Both the position numbers and the translations under genes were made by a program. Below, in pieces: positions 1-8,707 of a DNA stretch of 64,000 nucleotides; the stretch's first letter is position 1; every line of letters starts with the position of its first letter. The stretch lies in the NCBI GenBank assembly GCA_963699805.1, contig CAVOVH010000005.1, positions 1 to 64,000 on the forward strand. Reading direction: 5' to 3'. Source of the stretch: JAGTVG01 sp963699805. GTDB lineage: Bacteria > Bacteroidota > Bacteroidia > Cytophagales > Cyclobacteriaceae. Below the pieces are notes generated by a model. The model saw only the letters and a list, made by a program, of their open reading frames with translations, made no database searches and had not been told where the DNA came from.

Positions 1-77
1 TTCATCTTTGCTTCGATATCCCATTGATCAGAAGAAAAAGGAATTATTTCCTGGGCAGTAACTGATAAAGCAAACAT
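1..77 (-). CDS. Secreted protein, 5' end only (runs off window)
   Basis: Only the first 25 codons are present; the gene continues beyond the left edge. From the ATG at 77 the reading begins MFALSVTAQE and continues IIPFSSDQWDIEAKM, which looks like the end of a signal peptide followed by the start of a secreted domain such as those of DUF1080/LamG-type proteins of Bacteroidota; this family guess is weak. The signal peptide is too short from this start. The same frame reads KFLTCIILDS just upstream, and an ATG at 120 (MKIN) lies in another frame, so a one-base indel may have split the true start from the rest. Function unknown. Confidence 0.5.
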   Translation of the reverse strand, partial: MFALSVTAQEIIPFSSDQWDIEAKM

Positions 78-364
78 GCTATCTAGGATAATGCAGGTTA
101 AAAATTTAATTAATTTTCATGTTTCCAGTGATTCATATTAAAAAATCGGCCGGCTTATATTATAATGAAAATATAATAAAAAAATATATAATATATATGA
201 AATATCCTCAAACGGAAGCACCATAAAGTAGCAGTAGAAGCATATATCAATGTATTTTAACATTCTGATAATTTTATATCTCTTCGATTTAAATGATCTC
301 ATAAAATTTTTTATCCCTGTCATAAAAACATCCCCCTGAATTCAACGGAGATTCATTCCCTTCG
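78..364. other. AT-rich non-coding stretch
   Basis: This stretch is very AT-rich with runs such as ATATATAATATATATG. It contains only a 61-codon open frame on the minus strand (138-323) made largely of Ile, Tyr, Phe and Lys, as expected for chance translation of AT-rich DNA. I see no convincing gene, hairpin terminator or RNA here. Confidence 0.5.
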
Positions 365-601
365 TTATATCAAAGATCCTTGATAAGTAAAAGAATCAGG
401 GAATTGCGTGGGCATGTTTGTTATGGTTCCAGGGAGACTTGGAAAAGATTCTGACTCGGAAAATTTCAAATTGGTGTGACCAATTAAAAATGAAACTGAT
501 CTTACTTTCCGTTCCAGAATTGATAGACCAAGCTTACCCTGGTAAAAATCAATCTGGTCCTTATTTCTGCCGGTGATAAGGGAAGGTTTTTTTATGTTCA
601 T
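365..601 (-). pseudogene. VOC/glyoxalase-family protein fragment
   Basis: A 78-codon frame whose first half reads like the first beta-alpha-beta module of a vicinal-oxygen-chelate (glyoxalase/bleomycin-resistance) protein: a helix segment KDQIDFYQGKLGLSILER followed by a strand segment SVSFLIGHTNLKFSES. Members of this family normally have about 120-150 residues with two such modules. Here the similarity stops after residue 53 and the tail is low in structure, so the second module is missing. No continuation in another frame was found downstream. I read it as a truncated remnant; a short functional protein cannot be excluded. Confidence 0.45.
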
Positions 602-846
602 ACCTCCACTTCTTTCTAAGGAAAATTTCAGAAAATGAATTTAATCTTAAGATAATGCCTCTATTTTCTTTTATTTTCACGAATATTATTATCCGAAGAC
701 TCATTTTATTCAGGATCTAAACTATATGGTAATATTTAACATCAGTACAAATTAAATATACACTACCCGAAACAAAAATCGGGATATACGGATGTCTCCG
801 GAAGGTTTTTTCAAGAAGAATGTGTTTTTAATTTTATAATGAATCG

Positions 847-2010
847 ATGAACAAATTCTGGCATAAAGTATTATATGTATACATTTTGAATTTACTATGG
901 ATTTCTCCAGTCTTTTCACAAACAGATAATACGCATAAGTTTTGCCTTGAATATACGACTAAGGTGTTCCAATCAGGCGAAGCTCATTATGAATTTTACC
1001 GCATCCCCAGTTTATTGTCGGATGGCAGTCGGCTTTACGCTTTTTCGGAAGGCCGGAAGAACAGTGTAGGCGATCATGGTCAGATCGACATCGTCCTGAA
1101 GATAAGCAAGGATGTCGGGAAAAACTGGGGCAAATTAATCCGGATAACGGAATTCAATGATCAATCTTGTCAGAATCCTACTCCTGTTTATATCGAGGGA
1201 GAAAATAAGATCTTACTTCTCTTCACCAAAAGAACCATTGCCTCCGATACGGAAGATAAAATCAGGGCCGGTACCTCCGAAGGTTATGTAGGAGCATACC
1301 TGACGGAAAGTCTGAACAATGGGCTCACATGGTCACAGGTTCGGGAAATTACAGACCAGGTAAAATTAAAAAGCTGGTTATGGTATGCTTTCGGGCCTGG
1401 GGGAACAATTATTTTTAAGTCCGAAGGTCCCTTTGAAGGCAGGATTATTATTCCTGCCAATCACAGCATTGAAGGAGGAAATGGCAATGAATTCCTGGGG
1501 GCACATGTGGTTTATTCAGATGATCATGGAAAATCCTGGCATATTGGGGCAACAGACAGTGAAGGGCAGGGTTCTGTGAATCCGAATGAACTTACCGTCG
1601 TTGAGACAAAATCCGGCACACTCTATTTTAATGCCCGCAGCCAGAACTACCGGCCTGATCCAATCTCCAACCGGGCCATCACCTACAGCCGGGATGGAGG
1701 AATCACCTTTGTCAGAAAATTCTTTCATGAACCTCAGCTCATCACCCCAGTAGTACATGGCAGTCTTGCCAGATTGGATGATAAAATACTTTTCGTCGCT
1801 CCTGCTGACTCACTGGAAAGAAAAAATCTTTCTCTCTGGATCAGTCATGATGAAACCCTGACCTGGGGTCCTCCAAAGCTGTTACAGAAGGGGCCAACAG
1901 CCTATTCCAGTACGATCGTAATTGACAAGGAAATAGTGGGTATTTTATATGAGACAGGTACGGATAATCCCTATCAGGAGATCCTTTTTAAGGCAATTAC
2001 CCTTGAATGA
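847..2010 (+). CDS. Exported sialidase (BNR/Asp-box, GH33-like)
   Basis: A 387-residue exo-sialidase-like protein that would remove terminal sialic acids from glycans outside the cytoplasm. Residues 1-24 form a signal peptide ending in VFSQ. The family YRIP motif is at 51-54 with the first arginine of the triad at R52. Asp boxes are seen at 87-94 (SKDVGKNW), 155-162 (SLNNGLTW), 224-231 (SDDHGKSW) and 281-288 (SRDGGITF). D76 or D81 is the likely acid/base, E248 and Y353 the likely nucleophile pair, R264 another triad arginine and E369 the C-terminal acidic residue. Length fits a single catalytic domain without carbohydrate-binding modules. It stands alone; no sialic-acid catabolic genes are nearby. 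The substrate could also be a related nonulosonic acid. Confidence 0.88.
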   Translation: MNKFWHKVLYVYILNLLWISPVFSQTDNTHKFCLEYTTKVFQSGEAHYEFYRIPSLLSDGSRLYAFSEGRKNSVGDHGQIDIVLKISKDVGKNWGKLIRITEFNDQSCQNPTPVYIEGENKILLLFTKRTIASDTEDKIRAGTSEGYVGAYLTESLNNGLTWSQVREITDQVKLKSWLWYAFGPGGTIIFKSEGPFEGRIIIPANHSIEGGNGNEFLGAHVVYSDDHGKSWHIGATDSEGQGSVNPNELTVVETKSGTLYFNARSQNYRPDPISNRAITYSRDGGITFVRKFFHEPQLITPVVHGSLARLDDKILFVAPADSLERKNLSLWISHDETLTWGPPKLLQKGPTAYSSTIVIDKEIVGILYETGTDNPYQEILFKAITLE

Positions 2011-2184
2011 TCTATTTCTCCGCTGGTTCAATCAGTTAAGGATTCTTTGATTTCTTCCGTCCATCAATCCCTGAAAGTGTTCCAAAATCAATATTTTCAT
2101 TAATATTTCTCATTTCTACAGGTGAAATTTGGAAATTTTACCTCCACTTATTATCATGGGAAACACTTTCCATAAAATTTCAGT

Positions 2185-2192
2185 TAACTTTG
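2185..2192 (+). promoter_or_regulatory. -7 box of Bacteroidota promoter (TAACTTTG)
   Basis: TAACTTTG matches the Bacteroidota -7 consensus TAnnTTTG exactly. No clear TTTG/TTG -33 element lies 19-21 bases upstream. If used, transcription would begin near 2197-2199, just in front of the ATG at 2201, which argues against longer versions of the desaturase starting at 2129 or 2159. Confidence 0.45.
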
Positions 2193-2200
2193 AAGGTTAT

Positions 2201-3187
2201 ATGAAAACAATGAAAATAAAAAATATCAGGCTGGAGGTAATGAAAACAGTTGAAAAATCGATGGATGCCATCCTCCAAAAATACCTGATGCCGGTGGAAA
2301 AACTCTGGCAACCCTCCGATCTTTTACCAGATTCCCGAAAACCCGAATTTTATGAGGAAGTGAAGGAGATCCAGGAATTGGCAAGGGAAATGGACTATGA
2401 TTTATGGGCAGTGCTCATTGGCGATACGATCACTGAAGAAGCATTACCAACCTATGAATCATGGTTGATGGAGGTAGAAGGTATCGACCAGCAGGGCAAC
2501 AATGGTTGGTCGAAATGGGTCAGGGCCTGGACTGGGGAAGAAAACAGGCATGGCGATCTTTTGAATAAGTATCTTTATCTGTCCGGAAGGGTAAACATGA
2601 GAGAAATGGAGATATCCACCCACTATCTTCTGAATGACGGATTGGATATCGGTACCAGCAAAGATCCATACAGGAACTTTGTCTATACAAGTTTTCAGGA
2701 ACTGGCTACCAATATCTCGCACCGCCGGGTCGCTTCTCTGTCCAAAAAAAGTGGCAATACCCGGCTGGCTAAAATTTGTGGTATCATTGCCTCCGATGAA
2801 GCCCGGCATGCCAATGCCTACAAAGACTTTGTCCGACGAATTTTTAACTTCGATCCAAGCGAAATGATGCTTGCTTTTGAGGACATGATGAGAAGAAAGA
2901 TTGTGATGCCTGCACATTTATTGCGTGAATCCGGAGGGGCCATCGGAGAATTATTCATTCATTTTTCAGATGCTGCTCAGCGTATCCAGGTATATACGAC
3001 ACAGGATTATATAGATATTTTGAAGTCCTTACTGGCCGATTGGGAAATTGATAAAATAAGGGGAATCAATGAAAATGCAGAAAGAGCCAGAGACTATCTG
3101 ATGAAATTACCGGATCGCCTGCAACGTATTGCCGAACGCATCAAAATTCCAGAAAAACAATATCAGTTTAAATGGATCGCTATTTGA
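2201..3187 (+). CDS. Acyl-ACP desaturase (plant-type, soluble di-iron)
   Basis: A 328-residue soluble desaturase that would introduce a cis double bond into acyl chains carried on acyl carrier protein, using O2 and reduced ferredoxin. The two di-iron ligand motifs of the family are intact: EENRHG in the first helix pair and DEARHA in the second. The N-terminus runs into a conserved-looking block with PVEKLWQPSDLLPD. The frame is open upstream to a TTG at 2129, but the segment before 2201 is not family-like and a -7 promoter box (2185-2192) sits inside it, so ATG 2201 (or 2210) is preferred. It stands alone between the sialidase and a transposase remnant. Use of O2 suggests at least occasional oxygen exposure. 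Confidence 0.9.
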   Translation: MKTMKIKNIRLEVMKTVEKSMDAILQKYLMPVEKLWQPSDLLPDSRKPEFYEEVKEIQELAREMDYDLWAVLIGDTITEEALPTYESWLMEVEGIDQQGNNGWSKWVRAWTGEENRHGDLLNKYLYLSGRVNMREMEISTHYLLNDGLDIGTSKDPYRNFVYTSFQELATNISHRRVASLSKKSGNTRLAKICGIIASDEARHANAYKDFVRRIFNFDPSEMMLAFEDMMRRKIVMPAHLLRESGGAIGELFIHFSDAAQRIQVYTTQDYIDILKSLLADWEIDKIRGINENAERARDYLMKLPDRLQRIAERIKIPEKQYQFKWIAI

Positions 3188-3259
3188 AGTTATCTGATTT
3201 TTATTTCCCGAATAATTTAATCCGGGGCATTATTCTGTCAAAATACATAAGTAAAAGTA

Positions 3260-3556
3260 TTGAGAACTGAAGATAACCTCATCCATTATTATTCGGAGGA
3301 TAATTATCTATTATCATGTTTTCATTATATTCGCCAAAATCCCATAAAGCGTGCCTGGCAAACATGCTTTAGGACTTGGAAAAGAGTTCATTCCAGGAAT
3401 AGGCAGGAGCAAAAGGAAATAAGCCCCTATTCAAGGGATATTGTCCGAAAATTTTTGAAATACCTCATAATCTCCTGTTATTTATCTCAGAATCATATAA
3501 ATTCATGTTTTCATTATTTTCATGGCTTGAGTAATAGTGACGGCATGAATAATTAA
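3260..3556 (+). pseudogene. Remnant of REP-associated (Y1/IS200-like) transposase
   Basis: The 98-codon frame contains YLLSCFHYIRQNPIKRAW followed by a Trp-rich stretch, matching the C-terminal block of REP-associated tyrosine transposases (RayT/TnpA_REP), where the pattern YIHxNPV-x-AGLV carries the catalytic tyrosine. The N-terminal half with the His-hydrophobic-His metal site is absent, and the residues after the block do not follow the family. There is no obvious start (the frame opens at a TTG). It is therefore a decayed piece of a single-strand-type transposase gene, not an active element. Confidence 0.55.
3314..3517. repeat. 15-bp direct repeat flanking transposase remnant interior
   Basis: TCATGTTTTCATTAT occurs at 3314-3328 and again at 3503-3517, 174 bases apart, both inside the transposase remnant. 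It may be a trace of local duplication or of insertion/deletion events during decay; the sequence is AT-rich and chance cannot be ruled out. Confidence 0.4.
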
Positions 3557-3566
3557 AACTTCAAAA

Positions 3567-4827
3567 ATGAAAGCCATAGTAATGTCCCTGGGTATAAGGG
3601 GTGACGTGGAACCATTTTTGGCCATTGCTCAATTACTAAGAGAAAATGATTGGCAGGTAATTTGTGCTTTCCTTGAACAATTCCAGGATTTGGTGAAGGA
3701 AGCTGGGTTCCCTTTTTTCGGGTTAAGCAAAAGTTTATTGAGCTCCTGAAGAGCGAGCAGGGCAAAATGGTACTGGGAGGTAAAGGATCATTATTTAAAA
3801 AAGCAAATGCTTTGTTCTGGATGATCCGAGCTTCCAAAGCAGTGAACAGGGAGATTGTGGAGCAACAGCATGAAATTATCTTCGGGGAAAATCCCGACCG
3901 TGTGATCTATAACCTTAAATGTACCTATCCGGCTATCTGGGGAATGGCACATCCGGGTAAATCCATGCTGGTAAGTCCTATCCCCTGTTTAATTCATTAT
4001 GTGAAAGACCAGGCCGTAATCGGATTTAAAGGAAATTTCGGATCCACCCTTAATAAATTCACCTACCAGCTCCACAATTTCGGTCTGGTAAAAAATATTT
4101 ATGATACCGTAAAATCCTATGCATCTAAATACCCCGGAATTAGATTCACAACTGGTAACATTAAAAAATCTATCTAAAAAGAAAGAATCTTATATACCAT
4201 TTCCCCATCCCTTTTCCCGCGGCCGGAATACTGGCCCGACCAGGCCCGGATTGTCGGTTATCATCATAGAAATAAGCCCTACAATTGGCAACCGGATCAA
4301 TCACTAATGGAATTCCTGAAATCTAACGGAAGATCCTGTTCATTTCTTTTGGCAGCATGACCAATCCCGAGCCAGAAAAGACAACTGAAACAATATTACT
4401 GGTGCTGGCGAAAAACAGGATCCTTGCCATCATTAATACAGCATCCGGCGGGTTGTTAAAACCAGTTGAATTCCCGGATCATGTTCTGTTTGTTGAAAAC
4501 ATCCCCTATGATTGGATATTGCCTAAAATGTATGCAATCATGCACCACGGGGGATCGGGGACCACACATACGGCCTTTCAATCCGGATGCGCCATGATGA
4601 TCATTCCCCACATCCTTGATCAGCATTTCTGGAATGAAAGGGTAGTGAGACTACAGGCAGGCCCCAGGGGAATTCCCATCAGTAAAATGAATGAAGAAAA
4701 ACTGGAATTCAGTTTATTGGACCTAATGCATACCGAAGCATACAAGCAAAACGCAAAACGGATCGCCGACAACATGAACCAGAGAGATGAGAGACAAAAA
4801 TTAATTGAATTATTAATTAACCAATGA
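3567..4827 (+). pseudogene. UGT-type glycosyltransferase, multiply frameshifted
   Basis: The gene once encoded a GT1/UGT-type glycosyltransferase of about 415 residues, related to sterol- or macrolide-glucosyltransferases. The N-terminal fold is visible at 3567-3725 (MKAIVMSLGIRGDVEPFLAI, the GxRGDVxPF signature). The reading then moves to another frame near an A-run at about 3725, continues to about 4170 with a central domain, moves again by about 4180 (LFPRPEYWPDQARIVGY) and once more near 4330. The end at 4357-4827 has the donor-binding block HHGGSGTTHTAFQSG with downstream PHILDQHFW. At least three or four indels separate these pieces, so it cannot make a full protein. The C-terminal motif is still perfect, so inactivation is probably recent. 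Confidence 0.85.
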
Positions 4828-4845
4828 ATTTAAAGCCTCCTTTCC

Positions 4846-6033
4846 TTATGCCTTATTCACCTTTTTATCTGCAAATCTTCCAACCCGGAGAAGAAATGCA
4901 GCTCCGAATGCCAGCAGAGAAGCAAAAAAGCTGAATAAAGCGCCCATCTTTGCCGAATCCAGGATATCCCCTGGCGGGAAAGCGACCGTGGCGACAAAAA
5001 GGGCTACAGTAAAGCCAATGCCAGCCATGAACCCAAGAACCGTAAGATCCCTGTAATTCATTCCCGTTGGCATTTCAAGCCGGAAGATTTTTACCGCAAT
5101 AAAAGTGAGCAGGACAATGCCTATTGGTTTCCCGACAAGAAGTCCAAAAGTAACCAGGCCAGTCGCCAGTCCCATGGCGCTGAAAGCTACCCCCGCATTC
5201 GCAAACCCGAAAAGCATCAGGATGAGTTCGACTGGATTTTTCCACCAGTGTTCAAACCGGTTGAGAGGATCCTTCTTGGTATCATCTTCCATGGCCTCAA
5301 AAAATCCGATATCTGAATGAGCATGTGGTAAGGTTGGGATGATAGGTACCAATGCAAGCGCCGGATGTATTCCTCCCATGAAAAATCCATACCATGAAAG
5401 TGGACCTGCAATGAGGATGTACCACCAGAAATTAGGGACCTTCAGCCATTTTTTCAGGATGAATATATTGAATAGGATGGCTCCACCAACACTTAACAGG
5501 AAGGTGACCAGGTGCATTTCACCTGTTGGATAGGCAACGGCAAGAATAATCAACCCTGCTGCGTCATCGGCTATGGCGAGTAATAAAAGAAATGGAATGG
5601 CTGGATGCCCCTTCCCAAAAACCAACCGGGCTACCAGGTATGAAAAGGCGATATCTGTGGCACAGGGTATGGCCCACCCTCTTCCCAAATCAGGTTTATC
5701 GAACAGGATGACGCCTCCAATGTAAAGAAGAGCTGGACCAATCACTCCTCCGGCAGTAGCCAGGAGCGGTGTGGCAGCCTTTTTAGGCGATGAAAGCGCT
5801 CCTCCCGGGAGCAATGCCTCCCAGATCTCTTTTGCAGCCAGGGCAAAAAAGAAACACATCAACACATCATTGACAATAAAATGAAAATTGACATGGGGAG
5901 CAATCTCATGATCAATGAAATCATGATAGAATTGAGGCTCGATGTTTGCAAAAAATAAAGCAGCCACAGTCCCCAGGATTAAGAACATACTGTTATCTAA
6001 CAGAAACCTGATGCCGTCTTTAATATTGTCCAC
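4846..6033 (-). CDS. nhaA: Na+/H+ antiporter NhaA
   Basis: A 395-residue polytopic inner-membrane antiporter that exports Na+ in exchange for H+ and so controls cytoplasmic sodium and pH. Length is close to the E. coli protein (388). The paired aspartates of the ion-binding site are D156-D157 (AIADDAAG) and the unwound-helix aspartate is D127 (ATDIAF). The N-terminus starts with the amphipathic helix and first membrane segment typical of the family. It converges with the UGT pseudogene with 18 bases between the stops. A sodium gradient would also connect it with the Rnf complex at 41-46 kb, but that link is inference. Confidence 0.95.
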   Translation of the reverse strand: MDNIKDGIRFLLDNSMFLILGTVAALFFANIEPQFYHDFIDHEIAPHVNFHFIVNDVLMCFFFALAAKEIWEALLPGGALSSPKKAATPLLATAGGVIGPALLYIGGVILFDKPDLGRGWAIPCATDIAFSYLVARLVFGKGHPAIPFLLLLAIADDAAGLIILAVAYPTGEMHLVTFLLSVGGAILFNIFILKKWLKVPNFWWYILIAGPLSWYGFFMGGIHPALALVPIIPTLPHAHSDIGFFEAMEDDTKKDPLNRFEHWWKNPVELILMLFGFANAGVAFSAMGLATGLVTFGLLVGKPIGIVLLTFIAVKIFRLEMPTGMNYRDLTVLGFMAGIGFTVALFVATVAFPPGDILDSAKMGALFSFFASLLAFGAAFLLRVGRFADKKVNKA

Positions 6034-6494
6034 AGTAGTTAAAAGGTTATTTCTCTAAAATTATTAATCCCCGGAAATTTTCATTTTGATTCATGAATAC
6101 CAGGGCATTTACACCAACAAAATCAAAAAACAGGGATTCTGTTTAGTAAAAAAAAATTTGCACCAAAATACTTCATCTTTGACTTATTAACTTATAAAAT
6201 CAAGAAAAATTTCTACTCACCTGTTATCAAAGGTAATCCAAGTGTAAGATCTGCTATGATCCACCCACTTCAACAAACTCAGGTAAAACAAAGGATGATT
6301 CTCAATCCCTGAAATAATAGAATATATCTCATTATCATGATTCCCATGGAGGATCCATTTGTAAATGATCCGGTTTCAAGGATTATCATGCTGAACAGCA
6401 ATGTAAATTTCACAATAATAAAGTTTAATCTATCCCTAAATAGAATCGATTTAGTAGATTTGCTTCGAAATTTTTTAACCTAATTCAAAAGGCC
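6034..6494. other. Non-coding region between divergent nhaA and M3 peptidase
   Basis: 461 bases between two divergent genes. It holds the peptidase promoter at its right end. On the minus strand from about 6376 to 6217 there is an in-frame stretch of some 50 codons without a start (reading IYKWILHGNHDNEIYSIISG and ending at a TGA at 6217-6219) that looks protein-like and may be a remnant of an unknown gene. No hairpin terminator was seen. Confidence 0.4.
6455..6462 (+). promoter_or_regulatory. -7 box (TAGATTTG) of M3 peptidase gene
   Basis: TAGATTTG matches TAnnTTTG and is followed by GC, as in many Bacteroidota promoters. No convincing -33 TTTG is present at 19-21 bases. Expected start of transcription is about 6467-6469, giving a leader of about 27 bases. 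Confidence 0.5.
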
Positions 6495-8612
6495 ATGTAT
6501 AAAGTTCTATTTTTTTCAATGGTTTTATTTATAACCCTATCATGCAGGGACAAAACAGAAAAAGAAGTGATGTCAGACAATCCATTGATGAATGATTTTA
6601 AAACGCCCTTCGAAGTTCCTGATTTTGAAAATTTCAGGGTTGAATACTATCTCCCTGCTATCCGGGAAGGAATTGAAGAACAAAACATAGAGATCGAGGA
6701 AATTAAAAATAATCCGGAGAGACCTGATTTTACAAACACGATCGAGGCACTGGATTACAGCGGTGATCAGTTAAATAAAACAACCAGCATATTTTATAAT
6801 CTGCTATCCGCCAATACCAGTCCTGAATTACAGGAACTTGCCCGGGAAATATCTCCCATTCTGTCAAAACACCAGGATGAAATCTTTATGGATCCCCAAC
6901 TCTTTGCGAGGGTGGAAGCTGTCTACCAGCAGCATGATGAATTTACTCTGAATACGGAACAGGAAAAACTGGTTGAAAAATATTATAAAAGGTTTGTAAG
7001 AAATGGATCACATCTATCCGAACAAAAAAAGGATTCCCTGAAAAAGATCAATGAAGAACTTTCATTGCTTGGACTTGAATTCGGGGAAAATCTCCTGGCT
7101 GAAGACAATCAATGGAAGTTGGTGATCGATGAGCAGGAGGATCTGGCCGGCCTGCCTGATATGGTTGTTGCAGCCGCCGCAAAAGCGGCCTCTGATGCAG
7201 GACTGGAAGGCAAATGGGTGATTACACTTCACAAACCCAGCTGGATACCCTTTTTGCAGTATTCCACAAGAAGAGATCTCAGAGAAAAGGTCTATATGGC
7301 CTGGATGAACCGGGGCAATCATAACAATGAAAATGATAACAAAAAGATCATTCAGAAAACACTCGCTCTCCGGGATCAAAAGGCAGAGCTGCTCGGGCAT
7401 GAAAACTGGGCTTCCTACATCCTGGACGACCGGATGGCAAAGACTCCTGAAGCTGTGTATGACCTGTTAAATGGTCTCTGGGAAAAAGCCCTCCCCATGG
7501 CCCGGGCCGAGGTGCAGGCCATGCAATCCATGATCGATGAGGAAAACGGGAATTTCCAAATGCAACCCTGGGACTGGTGGTATTACGCCGAAAAAGTCCG
7601 AAAAAGCCAGTTTGATCTGGATGATGAAATATTACGACCTTATTTTGAATTAAATCATGTAAGAGACGGGCTTTTTTATGTAGTAAACCGATTATATGGA
7701 TTACGGTTCCAGGAACGGAACGATCTCCCCAAACCTCATCCTGATGTGCAGTGTTTTGAAGTGGTTGAGAACGATGGCAAACATGTTGGAATCCTTTATA
7801 TGGATTTCTACCCGAGAGCTAGTAAAACAGGAGGTGCCTGGATGGATGCCTACCGGAAACAATACCGGCGGAATGGACAGAATATCACCCCGGTCATCAC
7901 AACTGTCTTTAATTTCACACAACCTTCGGGCAATCAGCCGGCCCTGCTCACCTTTGATGAAGTCGAAACCATGTTCCATGAAATGGGCCATGCCCTGCAC
8001 GGGCTCTTATCGGATTGCACCTATCGTTCGCTCTCTGGCACCGCAGTTCCGCGGGATTTTGTTGAGTTGCCATCACAAATACTTGAAAACTGGGCTTCTG
8101 AACCAGAGGTGATGAGACAATATGCAAGGCATTTCCAAACGGATGAAGTCATTCCTGATGAACTCATCCGTAAATTAAATGCTTCCAGCAAATTTAACCA
8201 GGGATTTGCTATGGTCGAATATCTGGCCGCTTCACTGCTTGACATGGCTTATCATACGACTGAAAATACAACGAATCTTGATCCAAGTGCCTTTGAAAAG
8301 GCATCCATGCAAAACATCCGATTAATCCCTGAAATAATTCCCCGGTATCGAAGCACCTATTTCGCCCATATATTTGAAGGAGAAGGTTATTCCGCCGGAT
8401 ATTACAGTTATAAATGGGCCGAAGTGATCGATGCAGATGCCTATGAGGCTTTTAAGGAAACCGGTGATATTTTCAATCCTCAGGTGGCTTCATCCTTCCG
8501 GAAAAATGTACTGTCAAAGGGAGGAACCGACGATGCCATGAAACTTTATATTAATTTTCGAGGAAAAGAACCGGATCTGCAACCTCTCCTGAAGCGGAGT
8601 GGACTATTATAA
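6495..8612 (+). CDS. M3-family zinc peptidase lipoprotein (peptidyl-dipeptidase Dcp/oligopeptidase type)
   Basis: A 705-residue zinc metallopeptidase of family M3 that would trim oligopeptides. The N-terminus MYKVLFFSMVLFITLSCRDK is a lipoprotein signal with the acylated Cys at residue 17, so the enzyme is expected on the periplasmic side of a membrane. The zinc motif HEMGH lies at 495-499 within FHEMGHALHG, with the family-typical GTAVPRDFVELPSQ block just after it. Length fits Dcp-like members (about 680-720 residues). It appears monocistronic, with a TAnnTTTG promoter upstream and a separate promoter for the sulfatase downstream. Dcp and oligopeptidase A cannot be told apart here, so no symbol is given. 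Confidence 0.93.
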   Translation: MYKVLFFSMVLFITLSCRDKTEKEVMSDNPLMNDFKTPFEVPDFENFRVEYYLPAIREGIEEQNIEIEEIKNNPERPDFTNTIEALDYSGDQLNKTTSIFYNLLSANTSPELQELAREISPILSKHQDEIFMDPQLFARVEAVYQQHDEFTLNTEQEKLVEKYYKRFVRNGSHLSEQKKDSLKKINEELSLLGLEFGENLLAEDNQWKLVIDEQEDLAGLPDMVVAAAAKAASDAGLEGKWVITLHKPSWIPFLQYSTRRDLREKVYMAWMNRGNHNNENDNKKIIQKTLALRDQKAELLGHENWASYILDDRMAKTPEAVYDLLNGLWEKALPMARAEVQAMQSMIDEENGNFQMQPWDWWYYAEKVRKSQFDLDDEILRPYFELNHVRDGLFYVVNRLYGLRFQERNDLPKPHPDVQCFEVVENDGKHVGILYMDFYPRASKTGGAWMDAYRKQYRRNGQNITPVITTVFNFTQPSGNQPALLTFDEVETMFHEMGHALHGLLSDCTYRSLSGTAVPRDFVELPSQILENWASEPEVMRQYARHFQTDEVIPDELIRKLNASSKFNQGFAMVEYLAASLLDMAYHTTENTTNLDPSAFEKASMQNIRLIPEIIPRYRSTYFAHIFEGEGYSAGYYSYKWAEVIDADAYEAFKETGDIFNPQVASSFRKNVLSKGGTDDAMKLYINFRGKEPDLQPLLKRSGLL

Positions 8613-8645
8613 ATTTCCTGCATATGATCAGATTTGTCCGGGAAG

Positions 8646-8676
8646 TTTGAAAGAGGTAAAAGATTTGTTACCTTTT
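8646..8676 (+). promoter_or_regulatory. TTTG-N19-TACCTTTT promoter of sulfatase
   Basis: A -33 TTTG at 8646-8649 and a -7 element TACCTTTT at 8669-8676 are separated by 19 bases. Only the last base of the -7 box departs from TAnnTTTG. Transcription would begin near 8682, leaving a leader of about 26 bases before ATG 8708. Confidence 0.5.
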
Positions 8677-8707
8677 AAAGAACATGGTCTCAATGTTATA
8701 TTTCTAA

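Noticed and set aside
138..323. 61-codon minus-strand frame in AT-rich DNA
   Set aside because: Composition almost wholly Ile/Tyr/Phe/Lys as expected from AT-rich DNA; no motif, no ribosome site.
2459..2917. 152-codon minus-strand frame
   Set aside because: Lies fully opposite the desaturase gene with its conserved di-iron motifs; third-base pattern belongs to the plus strand.
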